A stretch of 50,848 bases of DNA, taken from positions 1,709,360-1,760,207 of the forward strand of contig BFEA01000149.1 of assembly GCA_003427395.1 (NCBI GenBank), in the 5' to 3' direction. A program made the translations under genes and the position numbers. This DNA comes from Chara braunii (taxonomy: Eukaryota; Streptophyta; Charophyceae; Charales; Characeae). Below the pieces are notes generated by a model. It made no database searches and had not been told where the DNA came from. It was given only the letters and a program-made list of their open reading frames with translations. Numbering within the stretch: the stretch's first letter is position 1; each line of letters begins with the position of its first letter. Shown here one piece after another: positions 1-11,631 of this stretch.

Positions 1-56
<56 letters not shown>
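1..56. repeat. (GT)n microsatellite
   Basis: Uninterrupted GT dinucleotides open the window. They sit directly beside the (AATC)n tail of the dispersed repeat that follows, an arrangement seen again near 1860, 2164, 24250 and 26600. Confidence 0.97.
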
Positions 57-98
57 ACGTGGTGGGTGGCGGGGAGGTGGGGCGACTCCTCCCCCCCC

Positions 99-99
<1 letters not shown>

Positions 100-133
<34 letters not shown>

Positions 134-587
134 CATCAATCAATCAATCAATCAAACCCTTTTTTTTTTTTTTTTTTCTTAATTTTGCATCTGCATTTTT
201 TCAAAACACCTCATACTTCTGCAAAAAACATAAATTCATTTTTTTTAAAATACAGGTAAACCCCCGGACCATATATCTCATGATAAAAAATGACCCAAAA
301 AAAATTCTGCTTTTCTTTATATTTTTGTTTTTTATTTTCTTTAAATCCAATTTCGTTTTTTATTTTTTTTAAATCCTAAACAAAGTCGGATTCAAAAACA
401 AAAAAGATGGGGCTGTAGGGCTTAAAATTCCCTACAACCCCATATATATATTTTACCTATTATTTAATTCAAGAAAATTCGTGTAAAATCGGGTCCGCGG
501 TGCGGACCAGGTAGGCCGCTGATGCGGACCCATTTGAGTCCGCGATCCGAGCTCGACCCCACGGATACGTCCGCGGGTGTTACATAG
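100..587 (-). repeat. CTAYGTGACACC/(GATT)n dispersed repeat, copy 1
   Basis: Read on the minus strand the copy starts CTATGTAACACCCGCGGAC at 587. It contains the short hairpin around GTAGGG...CCCTAC (about 410-442), then the stretch around TCATGAGATATATGGTCC (about 270-285) shared with the copies at 26118 and 50302, and ends in (GATT)n (100-155). There is no coding sequence. A simple tetranucleotide 3' tail is typical of LINE- or SINE-like retroposons; that class is an inference. Confidence 0.8.
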
Positions 588-604
588 GTGTGTAGACGTA
601 TGGT

Positions 605-812
605 AGCTTGGCTTGGGGTCATCACAGAAAAGCAGAAGTTGTGACTCCCGCCATACGACTTACTGGGGAGCGCTCATACGGCCGTACGAACGATCATACA
701 TAGGGTTGTATGGCCGTTCGTAGCCCGTAGTGTGTGTGTATGTGTCTGAGTGTGGTCAGGATGGGGGGGCGACCCTTCCCCCATGAATCAATCAATCAAT
801 CAATCAAAACAC
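605..812 (+). repeat. Dispersed repeat unit with (TG)n and (AATC)n
   Basis: The stretch ends with CCCGTAGTGTGTGTG, then a GTGGTCAGGAT...GGGGGGCGACCC block and (AATC)n. The same order recurs at 1805-1937 and in part at 57-100 and 26885-26970. Left of the TG run there is a run of short palindromes around CATACG and GGCCGTACGAACG. Confidence 0.6.
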
Positions 813-1800
813 TGAATTCGTGAAAATCTAACAAAACCACAAAACCTAATATTTTTTATAGAATGAAAAGTCAAACTGTTATTTTTGACACATAAAAGAG
901 AACGTTTTAACTATTTCTCGAGAAGGAACGCAAAAAAAAAGGCAAAAAGTCAAGCTGTTCTCATTATGTGCAAAAAAATATTTTCGAGCAAAAAACATGT
1001 TATAAGACTTTAAGCCGTTCTCAGTAGATTAGCGAAAAGCAGAGGTCAAACAATACAATCTTTGAGGACTGCAAGGCGAACTTGAAAAATGTTGAAAAAA
1101 AAACAGTTTCAGTAAATACTCATTTATAGAACTATAACTATAAGTCTATAAGTCTTTTTCAGCAGTTTGGTAAGACCGAAGCTCTGTGAAAACTAGTTTA
1201 TAGAACTATAAATTAATATAATCCATTTTTAGGTTAACTGTAAAAACTTTGTCAAAAAATATATGTTATGTAAAATTAGATATCAAACAAGATTTACCTG
1301 GAAGACATCTTCAAATTCTTAGCCAACCACAATTTAAAATAAAAAAATAGAAAAATATTTTAATGAAAAACACTAAAAAATAATATATTCCTCCATGTAT
1401 GAGAGAATATATCCAAGCGAACGTATTCGCGAACAGGCAAACATGTATGTGTGTTGCTACCCAGAATGGAACAGAGCCAGGGCCATAAGGACCTGCTTTA
1501 AAAAAAAATAAAAATAAAAAAAAAATTGATATATTTCGGTTCTTTGACTAACGGTGCTTTGCAAGGTAGCGATTACAAATTTGTGTAAAGAAACTTGTTT
1601 CTCTTCTCAACACTTTCAGTGGTTCTGAGAAAATATTTTTCTATTCGTTTTTTATGGTTAATTTTCTTCATATATAATTTTTTTAATGTAGGAGGCCTGA
1701 AAAATGTACTATTAGAATCTTTAAATTTTTTTGTGCAAACCTAACAATTTTTTTTGTTAGGTTTTCACGAATCCTATGTTTCAACTTGCACTCAATCAAT
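813..1800. other. AT-rich stretch without recognisable gene
   Basis: About 1 kb of AT-rich DNA with many stops in all frames and several A or T homopolymers. I see no coding region, RNA gene or repeat shared with other parts of the window. Confidence 0.6.
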
Positions 1801-1804
1801 CAAT

Positions 1805-1937
1805 ATGGTCGTAGGAACAGTCATACATAGTGTCGTATGACAATTTGTACTGACCCGTAGTGTGTGTGTGTGTGTGTGAGTGTGGTCGGGATAAGGGGGC
1901 GACCCTCCTCCATCCATCAATCAATCAATCAATCAAA
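1805..1937 (+). repeat. Second copy of the TG/AATC repeat unit
   Basis: Matches 690-812: CCCGTAGTGTGTG, GTGGTCGGGAT, GGGGGCGACCCTCC, then (AATC)n, and is followed directly by a new insertion at 1941. Confidence 0.6.
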
Positions 1938-1940
1938 CTG

Positions 1941-2163
1941 TACGTGACACCCTAAGCCGCGGATCTTGCGGCCTCGGTGGCCAACCGCGGGCCCGCGTCT
2001 GAGGCTGCGTGATGGAGTTTCTGCTCCAGGCCCAGGCGGGGGCGCGCATGAGAAAACGGAGTGTGCGCGCGGTTGTCGCACGTCGGTCTCTATGACCTTG
2101 TTCGTTAAAAAAAAAAATTAAAAATTTGGGGGGGCGTTTTTTGGTATGTCAGCGAAACTATTG
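1941..2163 (+). repeat. CTAYGTGACACC repeat, short variant, copy A
   Basis: Starts TACGTGACACCCTAAGCCGCGG and runs through a GC-rich body with GGGGGCGCGC and CGCACGTCGG to AAAAATTTGGGGGGGCG, then (CA)n. The same order is found in inverse orientation at 27145-27471. It shares only the first 20 or so bases with the longer (GATT)n variant, so the two look like one family with different 3' parts. Confidence 0.65.
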
Positions 2164-2328
2164 TACACACACACACACATACAAACACCCACGCACGCAG
2201 ACACATACACACACACAAACACACACACTGGCGCGTACACACACACACACACACACACACATACACACATACACACACACACACACACACACTCACACAT
2301 ATACACATACACACACACACACACACGA
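2164..2328. repeat. (CA)n microsatellite
   Basis: Mostly CA dinucleotides with a few interruptions, followed by (AATC)n at 2329-2363. Open frames through it are low-complexity artefacts. Confidence 0.95.
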
Positions 2329-2829
2329 TCAATCAATCAATCAATCAAATCAATCAATCAATTGATTGACTCTCTCTGTCTCTCTTTCACACACTCACAC
2401 GCACACCAACCCCAGCCTGACCCCTTTTTTTCTTTATTTGTTTTCAATTTTTGTATCTTAATTTTTTTCAAACACCCATTTCAATTTCCCGACACGAACT
2501 CAAAAAACATTTCTAAAGAAATACAGGACAACTCAGTGACCATGTCCCTCATGATTAAAAAATCTGTTTTTCTTTGTTTTAAATGTTTTTATTTTTTTAT
2601 AATTTGTTTAAATCAATTTTCGTTTTTCATTTAAAAAAAATCTTAAACGAAGTCGGATTTCAAAATAAAAAATATAGGATTGTAGGGTTTTCCAAGCCCT
2701 ACAACCCAATATATATATAAATATTTTACGTATTTTTAGGGGTACAAAATATATTACAAAACCAAACCGCCGACAGGGCCTCATTGACCACCGGCGCGAT
2801 TGACTTTTTTGGCCGCGGGTGTCACGTAG
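2329..2829 (-). repeat. CTAYGTGACACC/(GATT)n dispersed repeat, copy 2
   Basis: The 5' end CTACGTGACACCCGCGGCC lies at 2829 on the minus strand. The GTAGGG/CCCTAC hairpin (2685-2706), the conserved GACTTC segment near 2650 and a (GATT)n tail (2329-2363) follow in the family order. It is more diverged than the copies at 26118 and 50302. Confidence 0.75.
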
Positions 2830-3735
2830 ATCAAACTGAATCAATCAATCTTCTTTGTTTTCGTCTGGCGGGTGCCTAGCGGGTGGCCCCAAACATGCGT
2901 CAAAGCTATGTGAAGAGCGTCGTCGATCCCTTGTGCGAAGGCAGTGGGAAGACAAATTCAAGACAGTGGCCAAAGTGGTAACTAGGATCACCACGCCTGC
3001 CCGAGCCGCCCCAACCCCTTTCCTTACCTTCCTCTTGCTTGCCTTGGTCTCACTACTACTCCTTGCTCCAAGCGTAGTAGCTTTGGTCCTCGTCCCTCCT
3101 TGCTGCTCCACCAACGCTTCCACATTCCTGCACGTGTATCTGATGAGTGACATAGCAGCCTCTCTCTAACGAGTCACAAAACCACTCCTTTTATAGTGGA
3201 GAGGCTGGATGATCGGGCCCAAGTTCTGCAGTCCCATACTCGAGGCTGGTACAAGTCCAATTCTAAAATTAGCATGTGACCGCGCTACTTATAAAACGGT
3301 GTCGGGGCAAACACCCTGACAAGGGTATTTGCCCAGGATTTTAAACGTTGAACAGTGTCCAATTTTTTTTTTTGTGGAATTGAGGAACTTCATGAGACTG
3401 ACGTTTGTTAGAAGCTATTCAGACTAGCCTGTGACCGTGAGACTGAAACTTTTTTGAACTTTAGCTCAGACGCTTGCGTTACTTGCGTAGTCCGAAAAGT
3501 AATGCCGGTAGTCGGCAGGTTTTAGCAAGCCGTAGAGAGGCGCGGATGTGGAAACACTAAAATTTAATTTATCCTAGCAGCTGTGCGATTCGAGGCCTGA
3601 GTAGGCAAAAAAAGAGCGGTCGCGTGGGTATGGGACCGCGACGCAGGCGGAATAGGAGTTTTTATTTTTTTTCTAGGCCCGTAGGGTTTAACTTTGAGCT
3701 AGGGGACCGATAGGCCAATGCCGAGGCCTACCGGT
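2830..3735. other. Region without supported gene
   Basis: Two overlapping open frames at about 2845-3169 lie on opposite strands and resemble nothing known. TGTCGGGGCAAACACCCTGAC at 3299-3319 contains a short inverted repeat and could be an LTR-like edge, but I could not find a partner. Nothing else is recognisable. Confidence 0.4.
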
Positions 3736-4228
3736 TCGGGAAACATCATTGCAGACTCTGATACTTGGCCGCACAGGCCCTAGACTCAGACTGGATGGAT
3801 GGGTGCCGCCTACACGCAGCGGGTCCTAGCCCACAACTATTGGGCCCCTAAAAATGTGAGCTTTTTTTTTTTTTTTTTTTTTTTTNTCTTCTGCTCGGCG
3901 TCGAGTACCGACACATCTACCTCTACCTGGTGTGGTACCGGCCTACCTGCTACTTGAGTGTTTTCCGCTGCTTCAAGTGTTGCGGGCCTCTTTCCCCGCC
4001 ACTCCGAGTGTTTTTCCCCGCTGCAATCCTCAATGTCACGGCCACAGGCAAGTACCTGCCCTTCGGGACCAGTAAATGAACACGTGCCCTTGCGGGTCAC
4101 ACACGCTCAAGCACTCGGACAGGCATGCAGACCAGGAGGTGCACACTCACAGACTTAGAGAACTCAGTAACAAGCGGGAAACTCAGCAAGGCATTCATTC
4201 CAATGCATGAGCAAAACTCAGAAATCAG
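3736..4228 (+). repeat. LTR-like direct repeat, left copy
   Basis: From ACATCATTGCAGACTCTGAT to AACTCAGAAATCAGCTGTG this stretch aligns with 7208-7648 in the same orientation, with indels. Shared landmarks are GGCCCTAGACTCAGACTGG, TCTTCTGCTCGGC, GCTACTTGAGTG and GCCACGGCCACAGG. The spacing of about 3.5 kb fits either a short LTR element without coding capacity or two independent copies. One N lies in a T tract at 3886. Confidence 0.6.
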
Positions 4229-4557
4229 CTGTGCAAAATCTCTGAGGTTCGCAGGCTGAGCTCGAAATAGACAAACAAGGACAACCTACAAAGTCACAAA
4301 CTACCAAGGCCTCCTTCCTAGATACCAGAGTCCCTGCCTCCAAATCCAAATCACTACTACATGCAAATTGCTTGACAATTAAAGAGGGAGGAAAAAGAAA
4401 AGAAAAGAAGAAAAAAAACGCACTAAAGTTGACTACTGTAACAATACAAAGCCCGGTTGGAAGCAGAACTCAGATGTCGGACCAAAGAAGTTGAAAGAAC
4501 TCGTACTCGCTCCAAGCAGAAAATTAAAAAAAAAAAAAACCGTACTAAAAAAATTCA
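4229..4557. other. Region without supported gene
   Basis: Short open frames only, plus an A-rich tract near 4390-4420. It lies between the LTR-like repeat and the inverted repeats at 4558. Confidence 0.4.
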
Positions 4558-4679
4558 CAAATTTCAACAGGCGTACATCAAGCCAAGCCAACGAGTACCG
4601 CTTGTTGTACGCCTGTTGAAATTTGTACGCCTGTTGAAATTTAACATTCACAACATTCACAAATTTCAACAGACGTACA
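4558..4679. repeat. Clustered inverted repeats of an 18-mer
   Basis: AAATTTCAACAGGCGTAC occurs near 4559, in inverse form twice head to tail at 4607-4642, and again in direct form near 4660 (one mismatch). The region can fold into alternative hairpins. Confidence 0.8.
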
Positions 4680-4684
4680 ACAAT

Positions 4685-4860
4685 GTTTTTTGGTCCGGCC
4701 GGGCAAGTCATCCCGGAAACACCCTGGTAAGCCCAGATTACATGGACATTATTGGACAAAACGAAGGCACCCAAATATCCACCTGATGTCCAAAAATGTC
4801 CATGTAATCTGGGCTCCCCAGAGTGTTTCCAGGACCACTTGCCCGGCCGGGCCAAAAAAA
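4685..4860. mobile_element. Foldback MITE-like element
   Basis: A left arm (4685-4750) and a right arm (4795-4860) are inverted repeats of about 66 bp with few mismatches. The ends read TTTTTTGGTCCGGCCGGGCA and the inverse. The unpaired centre is about 45 bp. No clear target duplication is visible. It has no coding capacity. Confidence 0.75.
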
Positions 4861-5730
4861 TGCAATCAGAGTCACTTTCTTTTCCACCTTGCACTCATGC
4901 AACGGATGGTGAGACACACTGGCGCTCAGCGTCCACTCAGCTCAGAGATATGGAAGTCTTCAGCAGTGTTCCGATACAAGCTGGCTTAAACAGGCGCATC
5001 AGCGCGGGTACAACTCTCTGCTCATTACTGTGCTCAACTTCGCTGTTCACACACACACTCTCCTCAGGATCACCCTTGATGTCCCACACGCAACACACTG
5101 TATCACACACACGCACACACCACACTCGTCTACCACCTACCGCGGCTATGGCCGTTCAACCCTGCTGGCTATGGCTACACAATCTCTACTCTGCCCACTT
5201 CCGTCTTAGGGTGCTCTGCAGACCACCTCGCACAAGTCTCTTAAGCAGCGCTTCCGCGTGGCTTACGCAGGAATGAATGAACGCTGCCTCTTGATTTATA
5301 CTTCTGTAACTCGTTGGTCTGCCCGTTTCCACCGGGCCCATGGTGCACACAGAGTGACACAGTCCCACATGGTACTTGCTTGACTGGACTGTGACTGACT
5401 GGGACCTGGGACCGGTACTGCTGGCTGCATGGGTTTGCACTGCCAACTCGATGCAGTCGCACTGCCGATGTACCGCAGCTGGGCTCACCACGTGCCGACT
5501 TGCCTGTGTCTAAACGTGAGAAACCGTCGAAAGGCCACTTCGGGACCTTCCGGAAATCTGTGGGCTTGGCCTTTCGAATACTGTAGCAGCTACGACCTCG
5601 ACCTTTCAGGACTGTAGCAGCTACAACCTTGACCTTCCAGACCTCCCAGAACAGCTACTACTTCTAGAACTCGCTGAGGCTTCTAGCCGACAGGTCTAGA
5701 GATCGAACCCCTACAACCTACGGACCTACG
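4861..5730. other. Region without supported gene
   Basis: Moderate GC content and several overlapping short open frames on both strands, none recognisable. It lies inside the interval bounded by the LTR-like pair. Confidence 0.4.
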
Positions 5731-6060
5731 ACAGCCTACCAACTATTGCAAAAACACAGGTCGCGGGTTCAACTCTCGGCGTCAACACAGGTACTGTACA
5801 CAGGTAAGGTAAAGAGTCTAAAGACTAGGGATCGAGCCCGACAGCCTACCAACTATTGCAAAAACACAGGTCGCGGGTTCAACTCTCGGCGTCAACACAG
5901 GTACTGTACACAGGTAAGGTAAAGAGTCTAAAGACTAGGGATCGAGCCCGACAGCCTACCAACTATTGCAAAAACACAGGTCGCGGGTTCAACTCTCGGC
6001 GTCAACACAGGTACTGTACACAGGTAAGGTAAAGAGTCTAAAGACTAGGGATCGAGCCCT
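5731..6060 (+). repeat. Perfect tandem repeat, 3 x 110 bp
   Basis: Three units begin at 5731, 5841 and 5951 and are identical apart from the final base of the third. Each holds GGTCGCGGGTTCAACTCTC, which resembles an RNA polymerase III B box, and ACAGGTAAGG, which resembles a splice donor. Perfect identity means either a recent expansion or an assembly artefact. Confidence 0.95.
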
Positions 6061-6613
6061 GGGATCTGCATTCGCTACTGCTAACAGGTGAATACCGTTT
6101 CAGGAAGTTCCAGAAAGAAGAAAACAAAAATGTTTATTTTAAATTCGGTCAGGAATTTCAATGGGACCCTGAGGCAAAAGTTGTTCAGTTTATTTTCTTT
6201 ATAACATAGTTTGGTTTCAGACCTTTTTTTTTTTTTTTTTTTGCTCGACCTTCTTCGGCCCTTGCACGGCCGGGCCGCCCGGGGAAACAAGACCAACCCG
6301 GGCGGCCTGGTTGGCAGTCGAGGATGTCATCACTAATGTTGGTGTTATGACCCTGGCCAATTTCGAGATACACATCCACTGGAAAGTACAATGCCATCCA
6401 ATTGCAGAAAGAAATGAATGAACTTGAGAGGAGAGAGAGAGGAATAGAAGAAGAAGAAGAAAGAAGATGTACACCAGCAAAGACAATGACAAGGCTCTTC
6501 TTCTTCGCCCAACAATCTCCTCCTTATCTCCCCCTTCTCTTATTCATACAAGAAATAATAATACAGTGTTGAATGACTGGTCCAGAATCATGTCCGAGTC
6601 CTTTTCTCCTGCA
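6061..6613. other. Region without supported gene
   Basis: Contains a T tract (6223-6242), a GC-rich imperfect palindrome around GGCCGGGCCGCCCGGG (6267-6307) and an AG-rich stretch at 6425-6475. No open frame is convincing. Confidence 0.4.
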
Positions 6614-6832
6614 GGTATCACCCATGGTCCACCATAGCCATGGCCACCTCTCCCACTCTTCACACACATAGGCCGAGGCTATGGCGGACTACTAGGCCTT
6701 GCTCCGATGCCCAAAGGACAACACCAGGTATCACTCATGGTCCACCATGGCCGCCTCCCACTCTTCACACACATAGGCCGAGGCTATGGTGGACTACTAG
6801 GCCTTGCTCCGATGCCCAAAGGACAACGCAAA
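6614..6832 (+). repeat. Imperfect tandem duplication, about 110 bp
   Basis: GGTATCACCCATGGTCCACC at 6614 recurs with one change at 6727. The following text (CTCTTCACACACATAGGCCG, ACTAGGCCTTGCTCCGATGC) recurs in the same order. A canonical-looking donor CAG/GTAAGT follows at about 6964-6971, so this may be part of a transcribed exon, but the encoded peptide is not recognisable. Confidence 0.75.
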
Positions 6833-7207
6833 GCAGCTATGGCTGCTCGGACTCAGGCTGCTATGCCCAACCCTGCCCTGAAGCTTCTTGGTGTGGCTCT
6901 CCCCGGCTGGGGACTCCTTGCTGCAGCACCCACCAAGGTGATGAAGATGGCTGCCACCATAGCCAGGTAAGTACCCCTGGCGCTCCTCCCCCTTCCTCCT
7001 TCCTTCCTCCTTCCTCCCTCTAGTCCTTCCTCCCCAGCAGCGCAGCTCCAGCCCAGCGCTGCTCCCTCCAGCGCTCCACCAGTGTGTCGCCAAACTTGCA
7101 CACCGAAAAAGAGGCCGCGTCTTCCGGCCGGCGGCCTGCTTTGCCTCTTGGGCGGTGACTTCCAGGCCGCTGGCCTTCCCAAGCAACCGGTACCTCTTCC
7201 TCCTTTC

Positions 7208-7648
7208 GGAGGGAACATCATTGCAGACTCTGATATTGCCCCTACAGGCCCTAGACTCAGACTGGTACCCGCTAGACCTAGCCTACACTACCGGCCTCTA
7301 AAAATGCCACTTTTTTCTTCTGCTCGGCCTCCGGTACCTGCATATTTACCCCCCTGCCGGGTGCGGTACCGGCCTACCCGCTACTTGAGTGCTTTTTCCC
7401 TGCTGCAACCCTTCGAAGCCACGGCCACAGGTAAGTACCGGCCCTGAGGGCCCAACGAACGAACAAGTGTCCTGGCGGGCCACACACACACACACTCATA
7501 CCAACCAGCACTCAGACAGGCACGGTCACACACGCAAGCCAACCAGCACTCAGACAGACATGCAGTTCAGCAAGCACACACACACAGACTTAGCAGGCGG
7601 GGAACTCAGTAGGGCATTCAGTCTATGAGCAAAACTCAGAAATCAGCT
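7208..7648 (+). repeat. LTR-like direct repeat, right copy
   Basis: Partner of 3736-4228. It ends with the same AACTCAGAAATCAGCTGTG and carries CACAGGTAAGTACC where the left copy has CACAGGCAAGTACC, that is, a canonical splice-donor-like site in one and a GC variant in the other. Confidence 0.6.
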
Positions 7649-9635
7649 GTGTTTCAGTCCGTGTTTGGACGCGTTATCACATCGGTGTAAAATTTCTATA
7701 ATCGTGTAGAGATCTTCCCCTTCTGAGACAATTATAGCAGATCCAAAACGATTCCAGAGGTACCATGATAATAAAGTCTTTAATAAAAAAAAAGACAAAA
7801 AAAAAAGGATTGAAGGACGTTCGCGTTGAATGTCATTGAGGCACACCCTAGAACCGGAAGATCCGATCCACGTATCGATGCATGAAACAACCAATCCCAT
7901 ACGAAGTGGGCAAGAGGGTGATATTACCCATCCACAAATACAGACCTCCAAAAGAAAAAATCCAAAAGAAAAATCACCGAAGTATTATATCATAATAACC
8001 AAGCAAACCTGTTACGAAGTGTACTTTTACCTCTTCAATGACGACCAGGAACGTCAAAAATCCACGAAAAGTAACATGCAAAAAATATAACGAGGTATTC
8101 AATGGTCTCGAAAAACCGAGAACGGTTTCTCGTATCCAATTTTAGGTATTTCCTAAAAAAGAACAAGAAAAAGAGAAAAATAATCGTGATGCAGATTACC
8201 GTAAATGGGGGGGGGATGATTAGCTACTCATCAAATTTAACGAATTCACATTCTTCTATAGACCGCATCGTAGACCATCAGTACGGAAGACGAGATATTG
8301 CCACCCTAATTTATTTGCGCCCGAATTGTTTCCATTCGTGTGCAATGATACCCCTCAGGCCTCGCTCCACTATTCTCGACATCATCGACGACATGTGCCA
8401 AACGAGAGCGAATCAGAAAGACGTTGACAGACGAGATCGGGGCAGATCGGAGAAGAAAAGGAACGCTCACACAGAAAATTCGAAAGGGCAAGAGGAGGTG
8501 GACTCAGGCGAGGACACACTGCTTCAATCTCAGAAGATGGAAAGTCAAAGACGGATAGGACGTCATGGGCACCAACTGGAGAAAGGACCAGCAGTCATAC
8601 CAGAGAGATTACTGGTAAGGGGGCGACGGTAAAAAAGTAACAGTACGGTATAATATTTTTCATTTGGATTGTGTGGTGGTTCTCGTACGAGACCGTCGAG
8701 ACGGTACATAATAGCTTTGTTTACAGGAGCAACCAGGTCCACTCTGCTGCAGCCTTGCAGGTTCTGCCGCAGTACGCATCACAGGGGCGGAGGGAGGGAG
8801 GAAGAGTGCCAACATGCTACAGTAACTTTGGAACAAGTTGAACTTACTTCCCACCGGCCGAATATAGGTCTTGTGTATTAGCATAGGAATAGACAGAACG
8901 AGTAGAATAATAAAGTACTAAGCCGTCGTTTGGGGTAGTTTCGTTTGCGTCAGCTTTGGAAAATCATAAAGGAAATAGGTTGAAGCTGAAGGTAAACCGG
9001 CTGCTGATGCTGCCAGGATAACTCCGGATTGAATTGTGCCGTCCCCGGCCTCTTATCAGTGTTTTTTCTTTTTTTTTGGAATGGAGTGCCCGCCATGATT
9101 TTTGCCTTCTCTGCATGTCGAGAGCAGGAGTGAGGCCAATGATCGACAGCAACAACATATATAAGACTTAAAATCCATTCGGAGAAATTCCGGTCCACGC
9201 GGGGTTTCACTAATTAATGGTTTCACTAATTAATGATTTAAAGTTCTAAATCACTAAGAGCGCTGCAATGCTAATACATCGCACTCGACACTAATAACGT
9301 TTTCGTCCCGGAAAAGAACGAAAAAAAACAAAACAACGTGGTTTTACCGTATGGACAGCAAGCTGTTTTGGGCCCGCGTACCACTTGTTTCGCGAGTTCT
9401 GTTTATTTTTGCTCAAAATATTATTGCGCAAAAAAACAGAACTTCAAACAAATTCCGGCTGCCGCCGGTCTCTTTTTTCAGAGATTATTCACAATTTCAA
9501 AACAAAGATCTAAGATCACGAAAAATCTGCCTCGGACACATTTCAGCGGAACTTTAACACAGAAATACCGAAAGTCATACTCCGAAGCGAACTCGCCCCA
9601 TTGAATACAGACGACACATTCACACAATGGAGAAA
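7649..9635. other. Region without supported gene
   Basis: AT-rich to moderate sequence. The longest open frame (8102-8632, plus, 176 codons) is very basic and acidic in turn (KKNKKKRK, then RDRGRSEKKR), has no recognisable motif and shows no splice or promoter support. I do not call it a gene. A direct repeat ATTAATGGTTTCACTAATTAATG lies at about 9213-9233. Confidence 0.4.
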
Positions 9636-9776
9636 AACTATTCTGCGCCACAAAAAAAAAACTGCTCTGCACCATCAAAAAAATAAGCCACACACAAAAA
9701 AAAAACTGCTCTGCACCACCAAAAAAATAAGCCACACACACAAAAAAAAACTGCTCTGCACCACCAAAAATATAAA
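9636..9776 (+). repeat. Minisatellite, about 43 bp unit
   Basis: CTGCTCTGCACCACC plus an A tract and AATAAGCCACACACA repeats three to four times with small changes. Low-complexity open frames through it are not genes. Confidence 0.9.
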
Positions 9777-10610
9777 CCTTACGTGAAGACGTACACATTA
9801 ATGCATATAGACGACACAATGCAAAGAAACACTCGTGTTACACTCGCAAGCGAAATGATCTGCTTCCTACAGAATTCCGTCGAACAGATTTAAGAGGGAA
9901 AACCAAGGCGCAGTCGCGGTTTCAGTCCGGAAATGCACTTCAGTCACGAGTTCACGAATTTTATGCCAAAGACGAAAATGGTGACTGTATACAACCTAGC
10001 TTTAGGGTCGGGTGGGGATGTGTTGGATATAAGGGATGCCTGAAGTCAAATTAAACTGACCTCGAGCTTAGCCCTAGTAACACCAAAGAAAACGTCTTCA
10101 TCACGGGCTCATTCATCCCACTCACAAACCCATTTCAAAAGCTTCAAACGCAATCCATTCGATTCCATTGAGCAAGTGTCCCTATTTCATTCTTTTTTCT
10201 CTCCCCTACCAATCATCACGATTTGAGAATTCCATACTCATAAAACAGCACACTAACCTCACCAGAAGTCAAAACTACAACAACTCATCTGAAATGAACT
10301 GCCAACACAACACGACTCCAAAACATTGACTAGAAAGTCACACTGGACGAACTTCAGATCATTTTGAGACAAGGTCACACTACAAGTCCGCTGCAACTGC
10401 AAAAACTACCAGCACCACAAACAAAACCGCAAAAAATGATCGATACTTCACTATTGTTGTACTCACAATCCAAATCCGCCTGCCTAAGACAATTCCATCC
10501 AACACAAAAATGTTCTTTTCGCAGAATTTTAGTCCGGCTCACTTATGTTGTACTCAAAAGCCAAATCTACCTCAGACAGAATTCCATCGAACAAAACTTC
10601 GCTGGCGTAG
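9777..10610. other. Region without supported gene
   Basis: A-rich sequence with many CAA and ACA triplets and no coherent open frame. It grades into the degenerate tandem DNA at 10611. Confidence 0.4.
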
Positions 10611-10940
10611 ACCATTCAGCAGTTACTACCTCGTTTTGAGACAAAAGCCCTGCTACAGCAAACGAACTCCAAGAATCCACTGCAAAGAACTACCAACACC
10701 ACATGACTACAAAAAATCCACAAACAAGGCACACTCACGTGTCAACTCCATCGAACAAAACTCCGCTGGCGTAGACCATTGAGCAGTTACTACCTCGTAG
10801 ACCATTGAGCAGTTACTACATCGTTTTGAGACAAAAGCCCTGCTACAGCAAACCAACTCCAAGAATCAACTGCAAAGAACTACCAACACCACATGACTAC
10901 AAAAATCCCACAAACAAGGGACACTCACGTGTCAACTACA
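10611..10940 (+). repeat. Tandem duplication with 190 bp offset
   Basis: ACCATT(C/G)AGCAGTTACTAC followed by GTTTTGAGACAAAAGCCCTG, AACTACCAACACCACATGAC and ACTCACGTGTCAACT occurs at about 10611-10755 and again at 10801-10940. Parts recur more weakly up to about 11130 (CATGACTACAAAA). Confidence 0.85.
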
Positions 10941-11426
10941 AGGCTCGTTTGAGGGTCACAAACGGCCGAGGCTTGTTTTCAGACAAGAGAGCCACGCTAC
11001 AGCACGTCATCTGCGAGGCATTTCAAATCACATGACTACAAAACATCGACAAACAAGTCAGCACGCCTAACTGCAAAATCTTCGAGGCATTTCAAATCAC
11101 ATGACTACAAAACCGACAAACGAGTCGATCACGTCTAACTGCTAGGCTCGTTTTGAAGGTCGCAAACTGCAAGGATCGTTTTGAAGGTCACAAACTGCCA
11201 ACACAGTAGTCTGCAAACGAACCTCGACAACAGACCCGTCTACACAAAATGATTAGAAAACATCGACAAGCCAGTCACACTACAGCAACTTCAAGGCTGC
11301 TTACCATGTCACACAGTGGGCAGTCGACATCACACAAATCGCCTAACAGTAAACCTAAAAGCAGCATACACGGACAAACACAAACGGCAGCGCTGACATC
11401 TCCTACATTACTCAACTACAAGCATT

Positions 11427-11631
11427 TTACACTAAAATACAGTGGGCACAGCCGGAGCCGTGTTAGCAGAGCTGCGCCAACACCGCAGCTTGACGGATGC
11501 ACCACCGCAGGTACAANNNNNNNNNNNNNNNNNNNNNNNNNTTACACTAAAATACAGTGGGCACAGCCGGAGCCGTGTTAGCAGAGCTGCGCCAACACCG
11601 CAGCTTGACGGATGCACCACCGCAGGTACAA
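11427..11631. other. Assembly gap with duplicated flanks
   Basis: 25 Ns at 11517-11541 separate two identical 90 bp blocks (11427-11516 and 11542-11631). The simplest reading is that two contig ends overlap and the gap is false. Confidence 0.9.

Noticed and set aside
1-372. Open frames of Val-Cys or Thr-His repeats at 1-372, 2105-2634, 24003-24498 and 26600-27357
   Set aside because: They are translations of GT/CA, GA and TA microsatellites and of an N gap, without any non-repetitive domain.
3299-3320. TGTCGGGGCAAACACCCTGAC as an LTR start
   Set aside because: No matching second copy or CA end could be found in the window.
5731-6060. A tRNA gene cluster
   Set aside because: Only a B-box-like string is present; there is no cloverleaf, A box or acceptor stem pairing.
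8102-8632. 176-codon basic/acidic frame
   Set aside because: No homology I can recognise, no splice or promoter context, and biased composition. It could be real but cannot be supported.
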